Origin: JTS-RE9 sp964649195
Lineage (GTDB): Bacteria > Planctomycetota > Phycisphaerae > Phycisphaerales > Phycisphaeraceae
DNA: 52,489 nt
Assembly: GCA_964649195.1 (NCBI GenBank)
Contig: CAZYPK010000017.1
Coordinates: 1 to 52,489 of the forward strand
Reading direction: 5' to 3'
Numbering within the stretch: the stretch's first letter is position 1; each line of letters starts with the position of its first letter. Both the position numbers and the translations under genes were made by a program. Under the pieces are notes generated by a model. It had not been told where the DNA came from. It did not search any database and saw nothing but the letters and a program-made list of their open reading frames with translations. Shown in pieces: positions 8,521-20,286 of this stretch.

Positions 8521-9549
8521 ATGCCCAAGACCTTTCGCGTTCTCACGGTTCTCCTGCTGGTCCTTTCCTCGCTCGGCGCCGCCGCCATCGTTCTGCTCTC
8601 GCCCGGCGAGCAGATGACTGATGCAGCCCGCCGTTTCATCGCCATCCTGAGCGATGAACAGAAGCAAGTCGCGCTCATGGGGTACGACGATCAGCGGAGG
8701 GTGAAGTGGCACTTCATTCCGATGAACGACCGCAAGGGACTTGCGGTGAAGCTGATGGATGAGAAGCAGAAGCGGGCCGCCTTCGCCCTGCTGCGCTCGG
8801 CCCTGAGCCAGGTGGGCTACGACAAGGCCCGGTCGATCATGGACCTCGATGCGCTGCTCAAGGTGATGCAGAAAAATCCCAACCCGGTCCGCGATCCCCA
8901 GCGATATTACATCACCATCTTCGGCGAGCCTGCCGCCACCGGCAAGTGGGGCCTGAGCTTCGAAGGGCATCATCTTTCGCTCAACTTCGCCGTCGAAAAC
9001 AACCGGATCACCTCGCACTCGCCGGCCTTCTTCGGCGGCAACCCCGGCAAGGTGACCGTGGATGTCGGCGCAGGCCCCGTGCAAGGCACATGGGCGTTGG
9101 AGAAAGAGGAAGTGCTCGCCTTCGAGCTGCTCTCCATGCTCGATGCCGATCAGAAAAAGATCGCCATCACCAACGCCAAAGCCCCGGCGGACATCCGTGC
9201 CGCGGGAACGCCTCAGCCGCCGGCCGATGGACCCGTCGGCCTGCCCGCCTCCAAACTCAACAACGATCAGATGCACAAGCTCTGGGCGATTCTGCACGTC
9301 CATGCCCACAACATGCCCGGCCCCATCGCCCAGGAGCGGCTCAAGGAAATCAACGACGCCGGCTTCGACAAGGTCCACTTCGCATGGGCCGGCGCCGAGA
9401 AGCCCGGCATCGGCCACTACTACCGCATTCAAGGCCCCACGTTTCTGATCGAGTATGTGAACGTGCAGCCTGACAGCGCAGGTACGGTGGCGAATCATCC
9501 GCACTCCGTCTGGCGCGACATGCGCGGGGACTTTGCAATCAAGCGATGA
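8521..9549 (+). CDS. DUF3500 family protein
   Basis: A 342-aa protein with an N-terminal hydrophobic segment (residues about 6-26, probable membrane anchor or uncleaved signal). The body carries DUF3500 hallmarks: a YYITIFGEP segment, WGLSFEGHHLSLNFA, and near the C terminus GIGHYYRIQGPTFLIEYVN followed by HSVWRDMRGDF. DUF3500 proteins are of unknown function and common in planctomycetes. Full length, no obvious damage. It stands alone between the lipoprotein and an ABC exporter. Confidence 0.85.
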   Translation: MPKTFRVLTVLLLVLSSLGAAAIVLLSPGEQMTDAARRFIAILSDEQKQVALMGYDDQRRVKWHFIPMNDRKGLAVKLMDEKQKRAAFALLRSALSQVGYDKARSIMDLDALLKVMQKNPNPVRDPQRYYITIFGEPAATGKWGLSFEGHHLSLNFAVENNRITSHSPAFFGGNPGKVTVDVGAGPVQGTWALEKEEVLAFELLSMLDADQKKIAITNAKAPADIRAAGTPQPPADGPVGLPASKLNNDQMHKLWAILHVHAHNMPGPIAQERLKEINDAGFDKVHFAWAGAEKPGIGHYYRIQGPTFLIEYVNVQPDSAGTVANHPHSVWRDMRGDFAIKR

Positions 9550-9742
9550 CCCGCGAGCCGGAGCGTGTCGCTCCGAACCGCCGGGTGGCTGGGGCTGAGT
9601 CCGCGAAGCCCCGGCCCGATGAAACAGCAAGGCGCCGGGGCGTCGAAGACTCCGCCCCAGCCACCCGAACATTTCAAACTGAACCACTACCCGATGACCC
9701 GTCCCGCGCCCTTCATCCGCGCATCCGCCTATCATCGAAGGC

Positions 9743-11734
<1,992 letters not shown>

Positions 11735-11738
11735 TTAG

Positions 11739-11758
11739 CCGTTCGCCTTGGCGAACGG
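11739..11758. repeat. 20-bp perfect palindrome, copy 2 (possible bidirectional terminator)
   Basis: Identical to the palindrome at 7810 and with the same TTAG left flank. It lies in the 29-bp gap between two convergent genes, where a hairpin could end transcription from both sides. The reuse of the same sequence in a divergent gap argues that it is a mobile or REP-like palindrome rather than a dedicated terminator. Confidence 0.85.
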
Positions 11759-11763
11759 AGCAT

Positions 11764-12408
11764 CTACAGCTCGATCAATGCCGCATTGTGGCTGTGGATG
11801 CGACGGGAAAAGGGCAGGATGTTGTTCAATATCCTGGTCGGAAATGCAGTGAGTTTGAAGGTCCTTAAGTCATTCAAAATGTTGTAGAGCGTGGGATGTC
11901 TCACTTGATGGACAATCGATCCCTCCGGAACACCTTTGAACAGCGTGATTCGGCCCAGTGGCGCCAGCAACGCCGTGAATTGCCGGGGGGTGTACTCGCG
12001 CACGTGGTAGGGCCAGTGACACCGGCTGGCGGTCCAGTTGGGGGTCGTGATGAAGATCGCCTTGCGGGCGATTCGCGCCAACTGCCTGACGAATTCGTGA
12101 TCGTCCTCGACGTGTTCGATGACATCAATGTTGGTTACGACATCGAAGCTTTTGTCCGGAATCTCCGTAATCGGGCAGACGCGAATGTGATCCTTCGCCA
12201 ATCGGGGATCAAGGTCCTGTCCTTGGACGGTCGCGGGGGCCTCCCGCATGATGTCGATGCCGTGGCCAAGGCCGCAACCGGCATCGAGAACGGTCAAATC
12301 GAGGATGAAACGCTTGGCGAATCGATACCAGCTCAGTTGGCTGGGAGCTCGTCCGGCCGCAACATCCTGGTCTCCGCAGGTTCGATATTCACGATTTGCA
12401 TCGGACAT
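11764..12408 (-). CDS. Class I SAM-dependent methyltransferase
   Basis: A 214-aa protein with a Rossmann methyltransferase core: motif I VLDAGCGLGHG near residue 41, an acidic QGQDLDP after strand 2, SFDVVTNIDVIEHVED as motif for strand 4, and ITTPN on strand 5. This is the Methyltransf_11/23 type with a C-terminal extension. Substrate is unknown. It ends near the ABC exporter end and runs towards it, so the two are not co-transcribed. No gene is seen in 12409-12533. Confidence 0.8.
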   Translation of the reverse strand: MSDANREYRTCGDQDVAAGRAPSQLSWYRFAKRFILDLTVLDAGCGLGHGIDIMREAPATVQGQDLDPRLAKDHIRVCPITEIPDKSFDVVTNIDVIEHVEDDHEFVRQLARIARKAIFITTPNWTASRCHWPYHVREYTPRQFTALLAPLGRITLFKGVPEGSIVHQVRHPTLYNILNDLRTFKLTAFPTRILNNILPFSRRIHSHNAALIEL

Positions 12409-12533
12409 GATTGCTCACTCAGGATGACATCGATCATGGGGATTTTTATGACTTATCCCAGCCTCCGACAAACGCCGTCGGCGAATAACGCTTCCAACAG
12501 AACCGGCGCCGGCCCTTCAGTTTCTGCGATCCC

Positions 12534-13754
12534 TCACGGCAGCTTCACCGTGCCATCCTTCTCAACGGTCATCTTGTGATTCTTCCGCGTCCACCGGCCG
12601 TTGACGTGATAGGCGTAGAGCACGAGCTGGTGCTCGCCCTCGGCGGGGTGGGCCTTGAAGGTGATGGTGAAGGCGCCGGTTTTTTCATCGGGCAGCGCCG
12701 CGTAGGCGATGGAGTTGTAGTCGTTGTTGTTCGGCGGGTCGTCACAGACCTTCACAGCATGGGCGGGGATGTCGGTGATGATGCTGCCGGTCACCTGGAT
12801 CAGCCCCTCGTCGGTGAGGGTGAAGCGGAGGTCGCGGAACTCGGCGCGGGGCTGCTTGTCGAAGTCGCGGACCTTGCCGGTGAAGGGCGGACGGGCGATC
12901 AGCAGCATGGCGTCGGTGTCGAGAAGGTAGCTGCCCTTGCCTTCGTTGCGTCGATCGTTGCGCCAGGTGTAATTGCCGCTGGCCATGAGCGATTCGCCGT
13001 AGGATTTCTCGGCGGGCGGCTCGTCGCTGTGGGGCAGTCCCAGACCGTGGCCCAGTTCGTGGGCGATGCCGCCGACGAGTGCGGAATTGGCGGGGCCGAC
13101 GGTCTTGCCCTTCCAGACCTTGGGGCCGTCGGTCTTGGTGTAGTTGGTGTCGAGCCAGGGCGCATCGACGGCAAAGCAATAGCCGCGGTCCTGGATGATG
13201 TTGCCGAAGAAAGGGGCGGCTCCGTGGTCGTCGGGAATGGTGGTGAGGATGAGCACGAAGCTGCGGTCGTAGTTGATGCCGGCCTTGGCGAGGACGGTCT
13301 TGGAGGCGTCGATGCAAGCCTGGTGGGTCTGCCGGATGAGCTTGACGTTGCGCGTGCCCACATCGAAAGGGAGCTTGGATTCGTGGAGCTTGACGCGGCC
13401 GGTGTCGTCGCGTTCGAGCATCATCGTGACCGGGCCGAAGCCCGCCGCCTCGTGCTGGGCCGCCATCCACGTTTGCACTTCGCTGAGCACCCGGTTCAAT
13501 CGATCGCGATGTTCGGGAAACGGCTGCTGATCCTCACAGGAGAGATAGACGACATGCACCGGCATCGGCGCCGCCTTGCCCTCCTTGAGCCAGGCATCGA
13601 CGCGCCGCTTCATCTCGGCATTGCGCGCCTTCACGGCGTCAGGCCGTTTGGGCGTGACCTCCGCATCGGGCGCGACCTCCGCAGCCCCGGCCGGGCGGAT
13701 CATGGCGAAAATCAGCATCGCAACAAGGGAAAACCGAATCGTCCAATTTTTCAC
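12534..13754 (-). CDS. Secreted zinc metalloprotease-like protein (HELGHGLGLPH)
   Basis: A 406-aa exported protein. I chose the GTG at 13754: it follows a GGAG site and directly opens a good signal peptide (KNWTIRFSLVAMLIFAMI, then RPAGAA). The frame also stays open to 13838 with other ATGs. The motif HELGHGLGLPH near residue 232 is the extended HExxHxxGxxH zinc site of metzincin-type peptidases. The C-terminal part is beta-rich and may be a pre-peptidase or substrate-binding domain. Target is unknown. Intergenic 13755-13878 shows no gene. Confidence 0.78.
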   Translation of the reverse strand: MKNWTIRFSLVAMLIFAMIRPAGAAEVAPDAEVTPKRPDAVKARNAEMKRRVDAWLKEGKAAPMPVHVVYLSCEDQQPFPEHRDRLNRVLSEVQTWMAAQHEAAGFGPVTMMLERDDTGRVKLHESKLPFDVGTRNVKLIRQTHQACIDASKTVLAKAGINYDRSFVLILTTIPDDHGAAPFFGNIIQDRGYCFAVDAPWLDTNYTKTDGPKVWKGKTVGPANSALVGGIAHELGHGLGLPHSDEPPAEKSYGESLMASGNYTWRNDRRNEGKGSYLLDTDAMLLIARPPFTGKVRDFDKQPRAEFRDLRFTLTDEGLIQVTGSIITDIPAHAVKVCDDPPNNNDYNSIAYAALPDEKTGAFTITFKAHPAEGEHQLVLYAYHVNGRWTRKNHKMTVEKDGTVKLP

Positions 13755-13878
13755 AGGCGGCTCCAGGAGTGAATGCAAAAGCATATGGCTTTTTTTCATG
13801 ATTTCAAGGGTGTTCGCCCGCGATCGCAAGGAAAACATGGATCAGGTTTTCAGAAGCGGGTCATCACCCGATTGCCTC

Positions 13879-14931
13879 TCAAACCCTTTCATGGCGGACG
13901 TGAAACGTGAGTGTGGATTGCGTCACCTCGCTGCGTCCGGTGAAGAGGAACGCGGCGAGCCACAGGGCTTGCAGACCCAGCAGCGCGACCGGATTCCAGA
14001 GCGAAGCCAGTCCGGCGGCGATGTTCGTGGCTGCCGGCGCCGGCGTGGGGAGGACGATGGCCAGCGCGGCGGCCAGAGCGCACGCGGCCAGCGCCATGCG
14101 CTGGTACGCGGTGAACCTGAGCGTGCCGCGAAGATCGGCACGCAGGAACTCGGACAGAACGCGCCAGATTTGGGTGACAAAGAGACACGACATCACGGCA
14201 AGCGTGTAAGAACCTTCCAGGAAAAGGATCGTGGCGACGAGGGCGGTGACGGTGAGCAAGGTGGCGGTGATGGCCTGCACGGGGATGAGCGGCTGGTGCT
14301 GGTGGCCGCCCTCGTAATTCGCCTTTTTCGTTTCGCCGGTGAAGACGAAGCGCCGGCCGCGCAGCAGCGAGCGGATCAGCGGATGGCAGTCGGCGATGCG
14401 TTTGCCATAGCAGCAGCCGAAGCTGATGCACGCGAGGCGGCCCAGCGCTTCGCCGAAGGTGTAGCTGATCATCATGCCCGCGAGCACGGCGACGATGGGC
14501 ACCTCAATACCCAGATGGCGGCCAAGCGTCCGGTCAACGACGAGCACGACGATGGGCCCCACAATGACGCCGACGAAGAACGCCCCGCCCACGGTGAACG
14601 TGTGCCGCTTGCCTTCGACCAGCCACGCCACCAGCCGCGAGGCCGGCATGCAGATCGCCAGCAGCGCAGCGGCGACGGTGAAAGTGATGACCACCGGCAC
14701 CGCGATGGCGGCCATGAGGATCAGCATGATCGCCACGGCAAGCGTATAAGCGCAGGCATTGAAAAAGCCGTAGTACGTCAGATTCAATCCGGTCCACCCG
14801 CCGGCGGCGTTGCGCGTCAGCGGCACGGCGGCGATCATCTGCCAGCGCTCGCCGGGCAGCACGCGAAAACCCCAGGTGAGAAGGGACAGCAGAATCGCGG
14901 CGAGCGTGATGATGAAGATCATTCCGTTCAT
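13879..14931 (-). CDS. Lgt-like integral membrane protein
   Basis: A 350-aa protein with about eight to nine hydrophobic segments. The motif GEALGRLACISFGCCYGK near residue 165 resembles the GRIGCFLAGCCYG motif of prolipoprotein diacylglyceryl transferase-like proteins. True Lgt moves diacylglycerol from phosphatidylglycerol to lipoprotein cysteines; this is a divergent member and may transfer another lipid group. Its ATG lies 3 bp after the stop of the phosphatidylserine decarboxylase gene, so the two are co-transcribed, suggesting a role in phospholipid use. Confidence 0.65.
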   Translation of the reverse strand: MNGMIFIITLAAILLSLLTWGFRVLPGERWQMIAAVPLTRNAAGGWTGLNLTYYGFFNACAYTLAVAIMLILMAAIAVPVVITFTVAAALLAICMPASRLVAWLVEGKRHTFTVGGAFFVGVIVGPIVVLVVDRTLGRHLGIEVPIVAVLAGMMISYTFGEALGRLACISFGCCYGKRIADCHPLIRSLLRGRRFVFTGETKKANYEGGHQHQPLIPVQAITATLLTVTALVATILFLEGSYTLAVMSCLFVTQIWRVLSEFLRADLRGTLRFTAYQRMALAACALAAALAIVLPTPAPAATNIAAGLASLWNPVALLGLQALWLAAFLFTGRSEVTQSTLTFHVRHERV

Positions 14932-14934
14932 GAT

Positions 14935-15951
14935 TCACCTGTGAAAAGGGTGCTCGATTCGTGTGGCAATGAAGGAACGCAGCGCGACATCCGTCTCGAC
15001 GAGCGGCTGGACGAAGCCTTGCGTGAAACGACTCTGAATCGGGGCCCGCATGTTGGCGAGCAGGTCCGCTGCGAACGTGATCCGTCCCGGCTCAAAGAGC
15101 AGCACATCGGTGCTGCTGCCTGGCTGATAGAGGCTCTTGGGCGCGCCTTTGCGAAGGAACATGCCGGGCGCGACGCCGATCGGCGCATCGTAGCGATGCT
15201 CGCTGTAGCACTGCCTGATGCGGCCGATCATCATCGCGACGACTTCGATCATCACGACAAGCCCGCACCGCGTGCCGCCGGGCACATCGGTGTCGATCAC
15301 GGTGACCACGCGCTTGTTCCTGGAGTAAGGCGTGATCAGTTCGACCACCGCGCCGGGATTGCACGAGTGGTAGTTGCCATCGACTTCGTACAGGTCGCGC
15401 ACCACGCCGGCGACAGGCATGTGGTTGTAGTGATACTTGTCGGGCGTCAGGCGGAAGACGGCGAAGTCTCCGCCGCGAAGACGCTCGCGCCAGCCGCCGC
15501 GATCGCCCAGCAGTTCGTCGAAGGCGAAGAACTTTTCCTTGATGAACAAGGCGCAGGTGTCGCGGAATGATCCGGGCAGCACGCGGCTGTCGGCGGGCGA
15601 GACGATGGCCGCCTCGTCGTCAGTCATCGGCCGGCAGTCCCAGTATCTGATTTTTCTCTCGAAGATTTTGCGGGCGGTGTCGAGCGTGTCCGGCGGATCA
15701 ACGCACTCGCTCAGATCGATGCCGAGCTGCTCGATGAACTTCATGTTGCCGGTCAGCCGCGCTCCCAGTCGCAGGTCGTAGTTCATCAGCCCAAGCAGCT
15801 TCGTCCACGCGGAGCCGGTCAGGGCGCGAAAGAGGAACGGCGCCCGCTCGCGCACGGTGCTGTAGATGAAGCGGATGAGCCGGTCGCTGTAGAGTCGCTC
15901 ATCGCGGACCTCACCGGTGGCTCGCTCGATGTATTGATGGACGATGGTCAT
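14935..15951 (-). CDS. psd: Phosphatidylserine decarboxylase
   Basis: A 338-aa protein that makes phosphatidylethanolamine from phosphatidylserine at the membrane. Key segments are VSPADSRVLPG, FRLTPDKYHYNHMPVAG (catalytic His region) and QPGSSTDVLLFEPG, the equivalent of the LGST self-cleavage site near residue 278 where the pyruvoyl group forms. Start at the ATG 15951 (MTIVHQYIE); longer in-frame extension upstream is purine-rich and unlikely coding. Downstream is an Lgt-like gene, and upstream in the same direction are a FAD enzyme and a PmtA-like methyltransferase, together suggesting a phospholipid head-group pathway. Confidence 0.9.
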   Translation of the reverse strand: MTIVHQYIERATGEVRDERLYSDRLIRFIYSTVRERAPFLFRALTGSAWTKLLGLMNYDLRLGARLTGNMKFIEQLGIDLSECVDPPDTLDTARKIFERKIRYWDCRPMTDDEAAIVSPADSRVLPGSFRDTCALFIKEKFFAFDELLGDRGGWRERLRGGDFAVFRLTPDKYHYNHMPVAGVVRDLYEVDGNYHSCNPGAVVELITPYSRNKRVVTVIDTDVPGGTRCGLVVMIEVVAMMIGRIRQCYSEHRYDAPIGVAPGMFLRKGAPKSLYQPGSSTDVLLFEPGRITFAADLLANMRAPIQSRFTQGFVQPLVETDVALRSFIATRIEHPFHR

Positions 15952-16026
15952 GGTGGTGAAGAAAAACAGGAAAGCATGAAAGCAGGAAAACAGGAAATCA
16001 GGCATGGGCTTGATCGAGTGTGAAGG

Positions 16027-18462
16027 TCAACAAGCGGCAACGGTTTCCGTCTCCGTTTGTTTGGTCTCGCTTGCTGAACTGATGTCGCTCTCTTGAATGG
16101 AACCGCCGGTGACTTCCGTGTGTACCAGTCCGATGAGCAGATGAATCATCGCGGTGACATGCGGCATCTCCGCCTGATTTTCGATCAGCCCATGCTCCAC
16201 CGCATTGAGCAGCCGCATGGGATTCTGCCGGTACAGTTGCTGCGGCATGGCCTGCGCCCAGAGCGGCCGCCATCGCGCCTGATCCGTGCGCCATTCGGTG
16301 CGCAGCGTGTCGATCGCCTCGCGGATGTGACGGTGCCGCAGCGTCGTGCGGTAGAACTGCTCGGCGGCCCTGTTGAACGGAAGCGCGGCAACGGCGAACG
16401 GACTGCGTTTTCGCAACTCGCCGAGAATGCCTTGGGTCACGCGCTGAGCGGCGCCGGCGCCCGCGCTGCGCAGGCGATCTTCCAGATCGGCAAGCATCGG
16501 CGCGGCGTCGAGGGACTCGACGAGATCCGCCGCCTCGCCGCGGATCATCGTCAGCAGCGCCAGCCGGTATTCGTGGTGATGCACGCGAACATGGCCGGGA
16601 TAGCGACGACTTTGCCGCGTGTTCTTCGTGTTTTCCAGGATGCGGCGGATGAAGCGGTTGCCCGTCCGGGCATGGACAAAGAACGTGGGCACGCCGATCG
16701 CGGCGCCGAAGATGATCTGCCTTCGTTCGCTTTCGATCGTCGGATCATCCGGAATATCCTCATGGCACACCGCGCCTTTGGCGATGAGCTTGAACGCCAG
16801 GGCGGTGATGAGCGTTTGCAGATCGACGGCCTTGGCCAGGTCATCGCGGATCGATTCGCAGAGGCTGTAATGCCGGCCTTCAAAACCGCTGAACCCCGTC
16901 TGCTCGTAAAGACGCGCCCGGTAGAAGGAGTAAAGCGACATGCGCGGATCGAAGACGCCCTGGTCCGCCAGGTCGCGCTTGAGCCGGTCGGTGTTGCCCA
17001 GCGTGCCGTCGAGCGCGGGGCTTTGGTCCGTGCTCAGCGGGGCGACGAGATAATCGATCAGGCGGAAGTCGGGAACAAGATCGCCCTTGAGCCGGAAGAC
17101 GAACGCCATCATTTTGTCGATGCATTCGTAGCCGCTGGGGATCATCGGCTGTCCCAGCAGGCTGACGCGGGCCTTCTTCTTCCAGCGCCGCCAGAGCATT
17201 CGCAGGTGGGTGAAATCCAGTTCGTGCGGCAGGAAGCTCACGGCCTTTTCCGCATGGAAATCCGCGAAGTCCAGCCGATAGGGGGCGCAGCTGTACGTCC
17301 CGATGAACAGCGGCAGAAAGTGCTCGAACACTTTCGTGACCAGATCGCCGACCGCCTTTTCCTCGGCGCGGCCGAAGCCGGAGCGTTCATCGCGCATCAG
17401 CCCGCCCAGCCGCCGGCTGCCGAGCGTGACGTGAATGCCGTTGTTCGCCAGGCTGATGTTCGAGGTGTTGGGCAGCATCACCACGTTGCTGGCGATAAGC
17501 CCCGCATCGCGCACCTTGGCCACGGCATTCAAGTGGCTGCGGCTGAGCACCTCGTGGCACAGCCGCATGTAATCGTGCTTCGACTCGCCGCGGTCCCAGC
17601 CCGAAAGGCACGGACTCATGAAGAGATCGCGGTAATACGCATCGGGAATGCAGTCGTTGAGCTGCTTCTGCCGCACCGCCGGATGAGGCGAAAAATAGAC
17701 GACCGCCTGCTGCCCGGTCCGCCGGAGCTGAAAGCGATCGTTGGCGTAGGCGGTGAGCAGTTGCGTCATCAGGAAGCGAAGCGAAGTTTCCCTCGCCAGC
17801 GCCTGGCCCAGCGTGGCCTGCGCCGGCTTGGAGACGACATGGAACGAAAAGGATTCAGGCGATGTGTTGTCCGAAAGAAAATGCTCCATCATCCGCCGCG
17901 CGGTGGATTGCATCGATGGCGCGAGGTCCCCGCTGCCCGCCGCATCGGCGAGCGCGAGCTTGAGCAGATAGCTCACCGGCACGCGAAGAATCGGATCGCC
18001 TTCGCCTTCGGAAACAAAGCGATGCCCGTCGCTGCGCGGACCGGCGTGGGGATTGCTTTTGTCCGCAAGCAGATCGCGCTCGAGCACGTCCCTCGCGGCT
18101 TCATTGAGCAGCCGGCGCGGAAAGCGGACCCAACTGTTCTCCCAGACGTTGTCGGGATTCTGTTCGAGAAACCGCCCAAGCGCGCGAAGGGCCCGCTTGG
18201 GCGTGTCCTGCGCGGCAGAGCGTTTTTGCAGATTGGCGTAAAAGCCCGACGCCTCGATCGTGCGCGGCAGATCGACCGTCTCCCGCGAACCGATCACCAC
18301 CGCCTGGAGTTCGATCTCCGATCCCGCCGTCGAGTCCCCCGGTCCAAACGGCAGCGCATCGAAGTCAATCCCTCCGTCAGTCGGCCGCCATCCCAACCGG
18401 ATTCGCGTTCGCTCCCAACATGCAGGATCCCGGTGCGGATGAAGGTTCATGGCGAAGGACAT
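16027..18462 (-). CDS. Unrecognised 811-aa protein
   Basis: I do not recognise this protein. It begins MSFAMNLHPHRD after a strong AAGGAGGTC ribosome-binding site, which fixes the start. It lacks a signal peptide and clear membrane helices, so it is probably cytoplasmic. Visible landmarks are an early WVRFPRRLLNEAARDVLERD stretch, a central FMSPCLSGWDRGESKHDYMR and SNVVMLPNTSNISLANNG, and a C-terminal helical part. It stands between the FAD oxidoreductase and psd in one orientation (75 bp before psd), so an enzyme role in the same pathway is possible. A long antisense ORF covers it but reads like a composition shadow. Confidence 0.75.
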   Translation of the reverse strand: MSFAMNLHPHRDPACWERTRIRLGWRPTDGGIDFDALPFGPGDSTAGSEIELQAVVIGSRETVDLPRTIEASGFYANLQKRSAAQDTPKRALRALGRFLEQNPDNVWENSWVRFPRRLLNEAARDVLERDLLADKSNPHAGPRSDGHRFVSEGEGDPILRVPVSYLLKLALADAAGSGDLAPSMQSTARRMMEHFLSDNTSPESFSFHVVSKPAQATLGQALARETSLRFLMTQLLTAYANDRFQLRRTGQQAVVYFSPHPAVRQKQLNDCIPDAYYRDLFMSPCLSGWDRGESKHDYMRLCHEVLSRSHLNAVAKVRDAGLIASNVVMLPNTSNISLANNGIHVTLGSRRLGGLMRDERSGFGRAEEKAVGDLVTKVFEHFLPLFIGTYSCAPYRLDFADFHAEKAVSFLPHELDFTHLRMLWRRWKKKARVSLLGQPMIPSGYECIDKMMAFVFRLKGDLVPDFRLIDYLVAPLSTDQSPALDGTLGNTDRLKRDLADQGVFDPRMSLYSFYRARLYEQTGFSGFEGRHYSLCESIRDDLAKAVDLQTLITALAFKLIAKGAVCHEDIPDDPTIESERRQIIFGAAIGVPTFFVHARTGNRFIRRILENTKNTRQSRRYPGHVRVHHHEYRLALLTMIRGEAADLVESLDAAPMLADLEDRLRSAGAGAAQRVTQGILGELRKRSPFAVAALPFNRAAEQFYRTTLRHRHIREAIDTLRTEWRTDQARWRPLWAQAMPQQLYRQNPMRLLNAVEHGLIENQAEMPHVTAMIHLLIGLVHTEVTGGSIQESDISSASETKQTETETVAAC

Positions 18463-18637
18463 GACCTGACCTCCTTGTCAGCGAATGCTTGTCTGCGAAC
18501 GGCGACATCCCTGCCGCCGATGATCGACCATATTTTCCACCGCTTCAAACTAAGCCCGGTTGACGAGCGTTTGATGAGCGTCATGCAATGCGAACGATCA
18601 AAGAACATGACGAAAAAGTGCAAAATTAATGCGGAAA

Positions 18638-19807
18638 TCATGAGCCATTGCGTCGCCGCGCCCGATCCGAGAGCGCGGCGCCCAGGAGCATCGCCGCGGT
18701 GCGCGTGCCGCACATGAACCGCATCGCCGGGCCGTGCTTGATCTCCGCCATGGCGCCGACGATATAAAGCCCGGACACGCCGGTCATGAAGCGGCGATCG
18801 AGCAGCGGGATGTCGTTGTCGCAAAGAATCGAATCGCGAAGGGAAGGATCGAGCAGCGTGAGATTCCGCACCCGGTAGCGGTAGCCGGTGCAGGCGATGA
18901 CCTTGTCGAAGCGGAGATTCATCGTCGGACTGTGCAGGGCGTCTCCATCAGGCCGGAGATTCAACGATCGGACATCGGCGCGAATCGGCGGGATTTCATT
19001 GGATGTGAACTGCGGCTTCAAGTCCGGCGTCACGGTGGTGCCCAACATGCGTTGCCGCAACCGCAGCCGCAGCCACTGGGGAAGCATGCTGTAGATGTGC
19101 GAACCGCGCATCGCCAGGGCAAACACGGGGCGCGGCAGTGCGATGGGGTCGGCGCAATAGACCGGCTCGCTGCGATGCAGCCAGGTCACATGATTGCGGT
19201 CGCGCAGCTGCGCAATGGTCTCCGCCGCCGACTGTCCGCTGCCGATCACCAGCACCCTCCGGTCACGAACGCGCTCATACCGCTCCACCTCCCAGCCATG
19301 AGCCACACGGTCCCGCCCCAGTTTTGCCAGACAGTCGGGCATGTTTTGATGCGCCTCGATGCCGCAGGCAAGCACGACCTGCGAAGCATGGATGACGCGG
19401 CCCGATTCCGACACGGCCCTGAACCCGCCGCCGTTTTCACGACTCATCTGCACGATGCGTTCATTGACGACGGGGAACGGCAACTGCGTTTCAACATGAC
19501 GCAGATAGCTGCGAAACAGATGCACAGGCACCCGGCCCGCGCAGATTCGCCGCGCTTCATCGGCGGGCAGCGTCTGATGCAGATGATGATCGAGCCGGAA
19601 CCGGCGATCCTTCGTGAACACCTCGCTCCCATGAACATCCGACCGCAGACTCGCCTCGGTGAGCGTGTGCCTGTGCCAGAGGGAAAACGGTTCCCCGAAG
19701 ATCACGAACGGAATCCGCAGCCGGTGAAGTTCCAGCGCGATGGCGACGCCATACGGTCCGGCTCCGATGATGAGGACTGGAGAGGTCACGTGTCGATCGC
19801 TTCGCAT
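18638..19807 (-). CDS. FAD/NAD(P)-dependent oxidoreductase (flavin monooxygenase-like)
   Basis: A 389-aa flavoprotein. PVLIIGAGPYGVAIALELH near residue 10 is the FAD-binding GxGxxG fold; RVLVIGSGQSAAETIAQL near residue 165 is the second, NAD(P)-binding fold; FDKVIACTGYRYRVRN is the ATG-like motif of N-hydroxylating monooxygenases (SidA/IucD type). The ATG at 19807 overlaps the upstream methyltransferase stop (TGATG), so translation is coupled. It probably oxidises an amine or lipid-linked amino group. About 175 bp of non-coding sequence separates it from the 811-aa gene. Confidence 0.82.
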   Translation of the reverse strand: MRSDRHVTSPVLIIGAGPYGVAIALELHRLRIPFVIFGEPFSLWHRHTLTEASLRSDVHGSEVFTKDRRFRLDHHLHQTLPADEARRICAGRVPVHLFRSYLRHVETQLPFPVVNERIVQMSRENGGGFRAVSESGRVIHASQVVLACGIEAHQNMPDCLAKLGRDRVAHGWEVERYERVRDRRVLVIGSGQSAAETIAQLRDRNHVTWLHRSEPVYCADPIALPRPVFALAMRGSHIYSMLPQWLRLRLRQRMLGTTVTPDLKPQFTSNEIPPIRADVRSLNLRPDGDALHSPTMNLRFDKVIACTGYRYRVRNLTLLDPSLRDSILCDNDIPLLDRRFMTGVSGLYIVGAMAEIKHGPAMRFMCGTRTAAMLLGAALSDRARRRNGS

Positions 19808-20286
19808 CAGCGTTTGCCCGGCAGGTGCATCGGATGGTCCGCCTTGAGCCGCCGGCAGTGATAAACCCCGCCCGGCGGCAGGTTGGCCAGCACCATGCGG
19901 AAATTCACTTCGTGAAAAAGCCGGCGATAGATCCTTCGATAGACCAGCGGCGCCAGCGTCTGCTGGGTGAACCATGCGTCTTCGCCCATGCGATCGAGGC
20001 AGCCGAAGATCGCCTCGTTCACCGCGCGAGGCACATAAGGCAGCGCGATGCAACTGATCATCAGGTCGATCCGGCTCACCTTCAGCGCGGCAAGCCGCTC
20101 AGGCAGCTCGCGGGCATCGCAGCCAAGCACGGTGGCCTGCGGGCAACGGAGCCGCAGAATCGAGGCGAATTCCTGGTCGATCTCCACCGCGATGAGCCGG
20201 CTGTCCTTGTGCATGGCCTGCGCGACCGCCGCCGTCACCGCACCGGTCCCGGCGCCGATCTCGACAATCACCTGCGGCCTACGCAC
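19807..20286 (-). pseudogene. PmtA-like phospholipid N-methyltransferase, 5' end cut off by the CRISPR array
   Basis: 159 codons open directly inside the class I methyltransferase core: VIVEIGAGTGAVTAAVAQAM is motif I within ten residues of the start, while family members carry about 35 residues before it. Further family features are AVEIDQEFA, DLMISCIALPYVP and a C-terminal FRMVLANLPPGGVYHCRR, as in phosphatidylethanolamine methyltransferases. The only start is a GTG at 20286 that lies on the edge of CRISPR repeat 1, so the native start is gone. It may still be expressed by read-through from the array, which runs in the same direction, but is probably inactive or altered. Neighbours psd and the FAD enzyme fit a phospholipid pathway. 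Confidence 0.7.

Noticed and set aside
16093..18717. Long plus-strand frame opposite the 811-aa gene (also 13576-15570, 12576-13772, 18734-19861 and 6429-7880)
   Set aside because: They mirror well-supported minus-strand genes with good start sites; their peptides are Arg/Gly/His-rich shadows typical of high-GC antisense frames.
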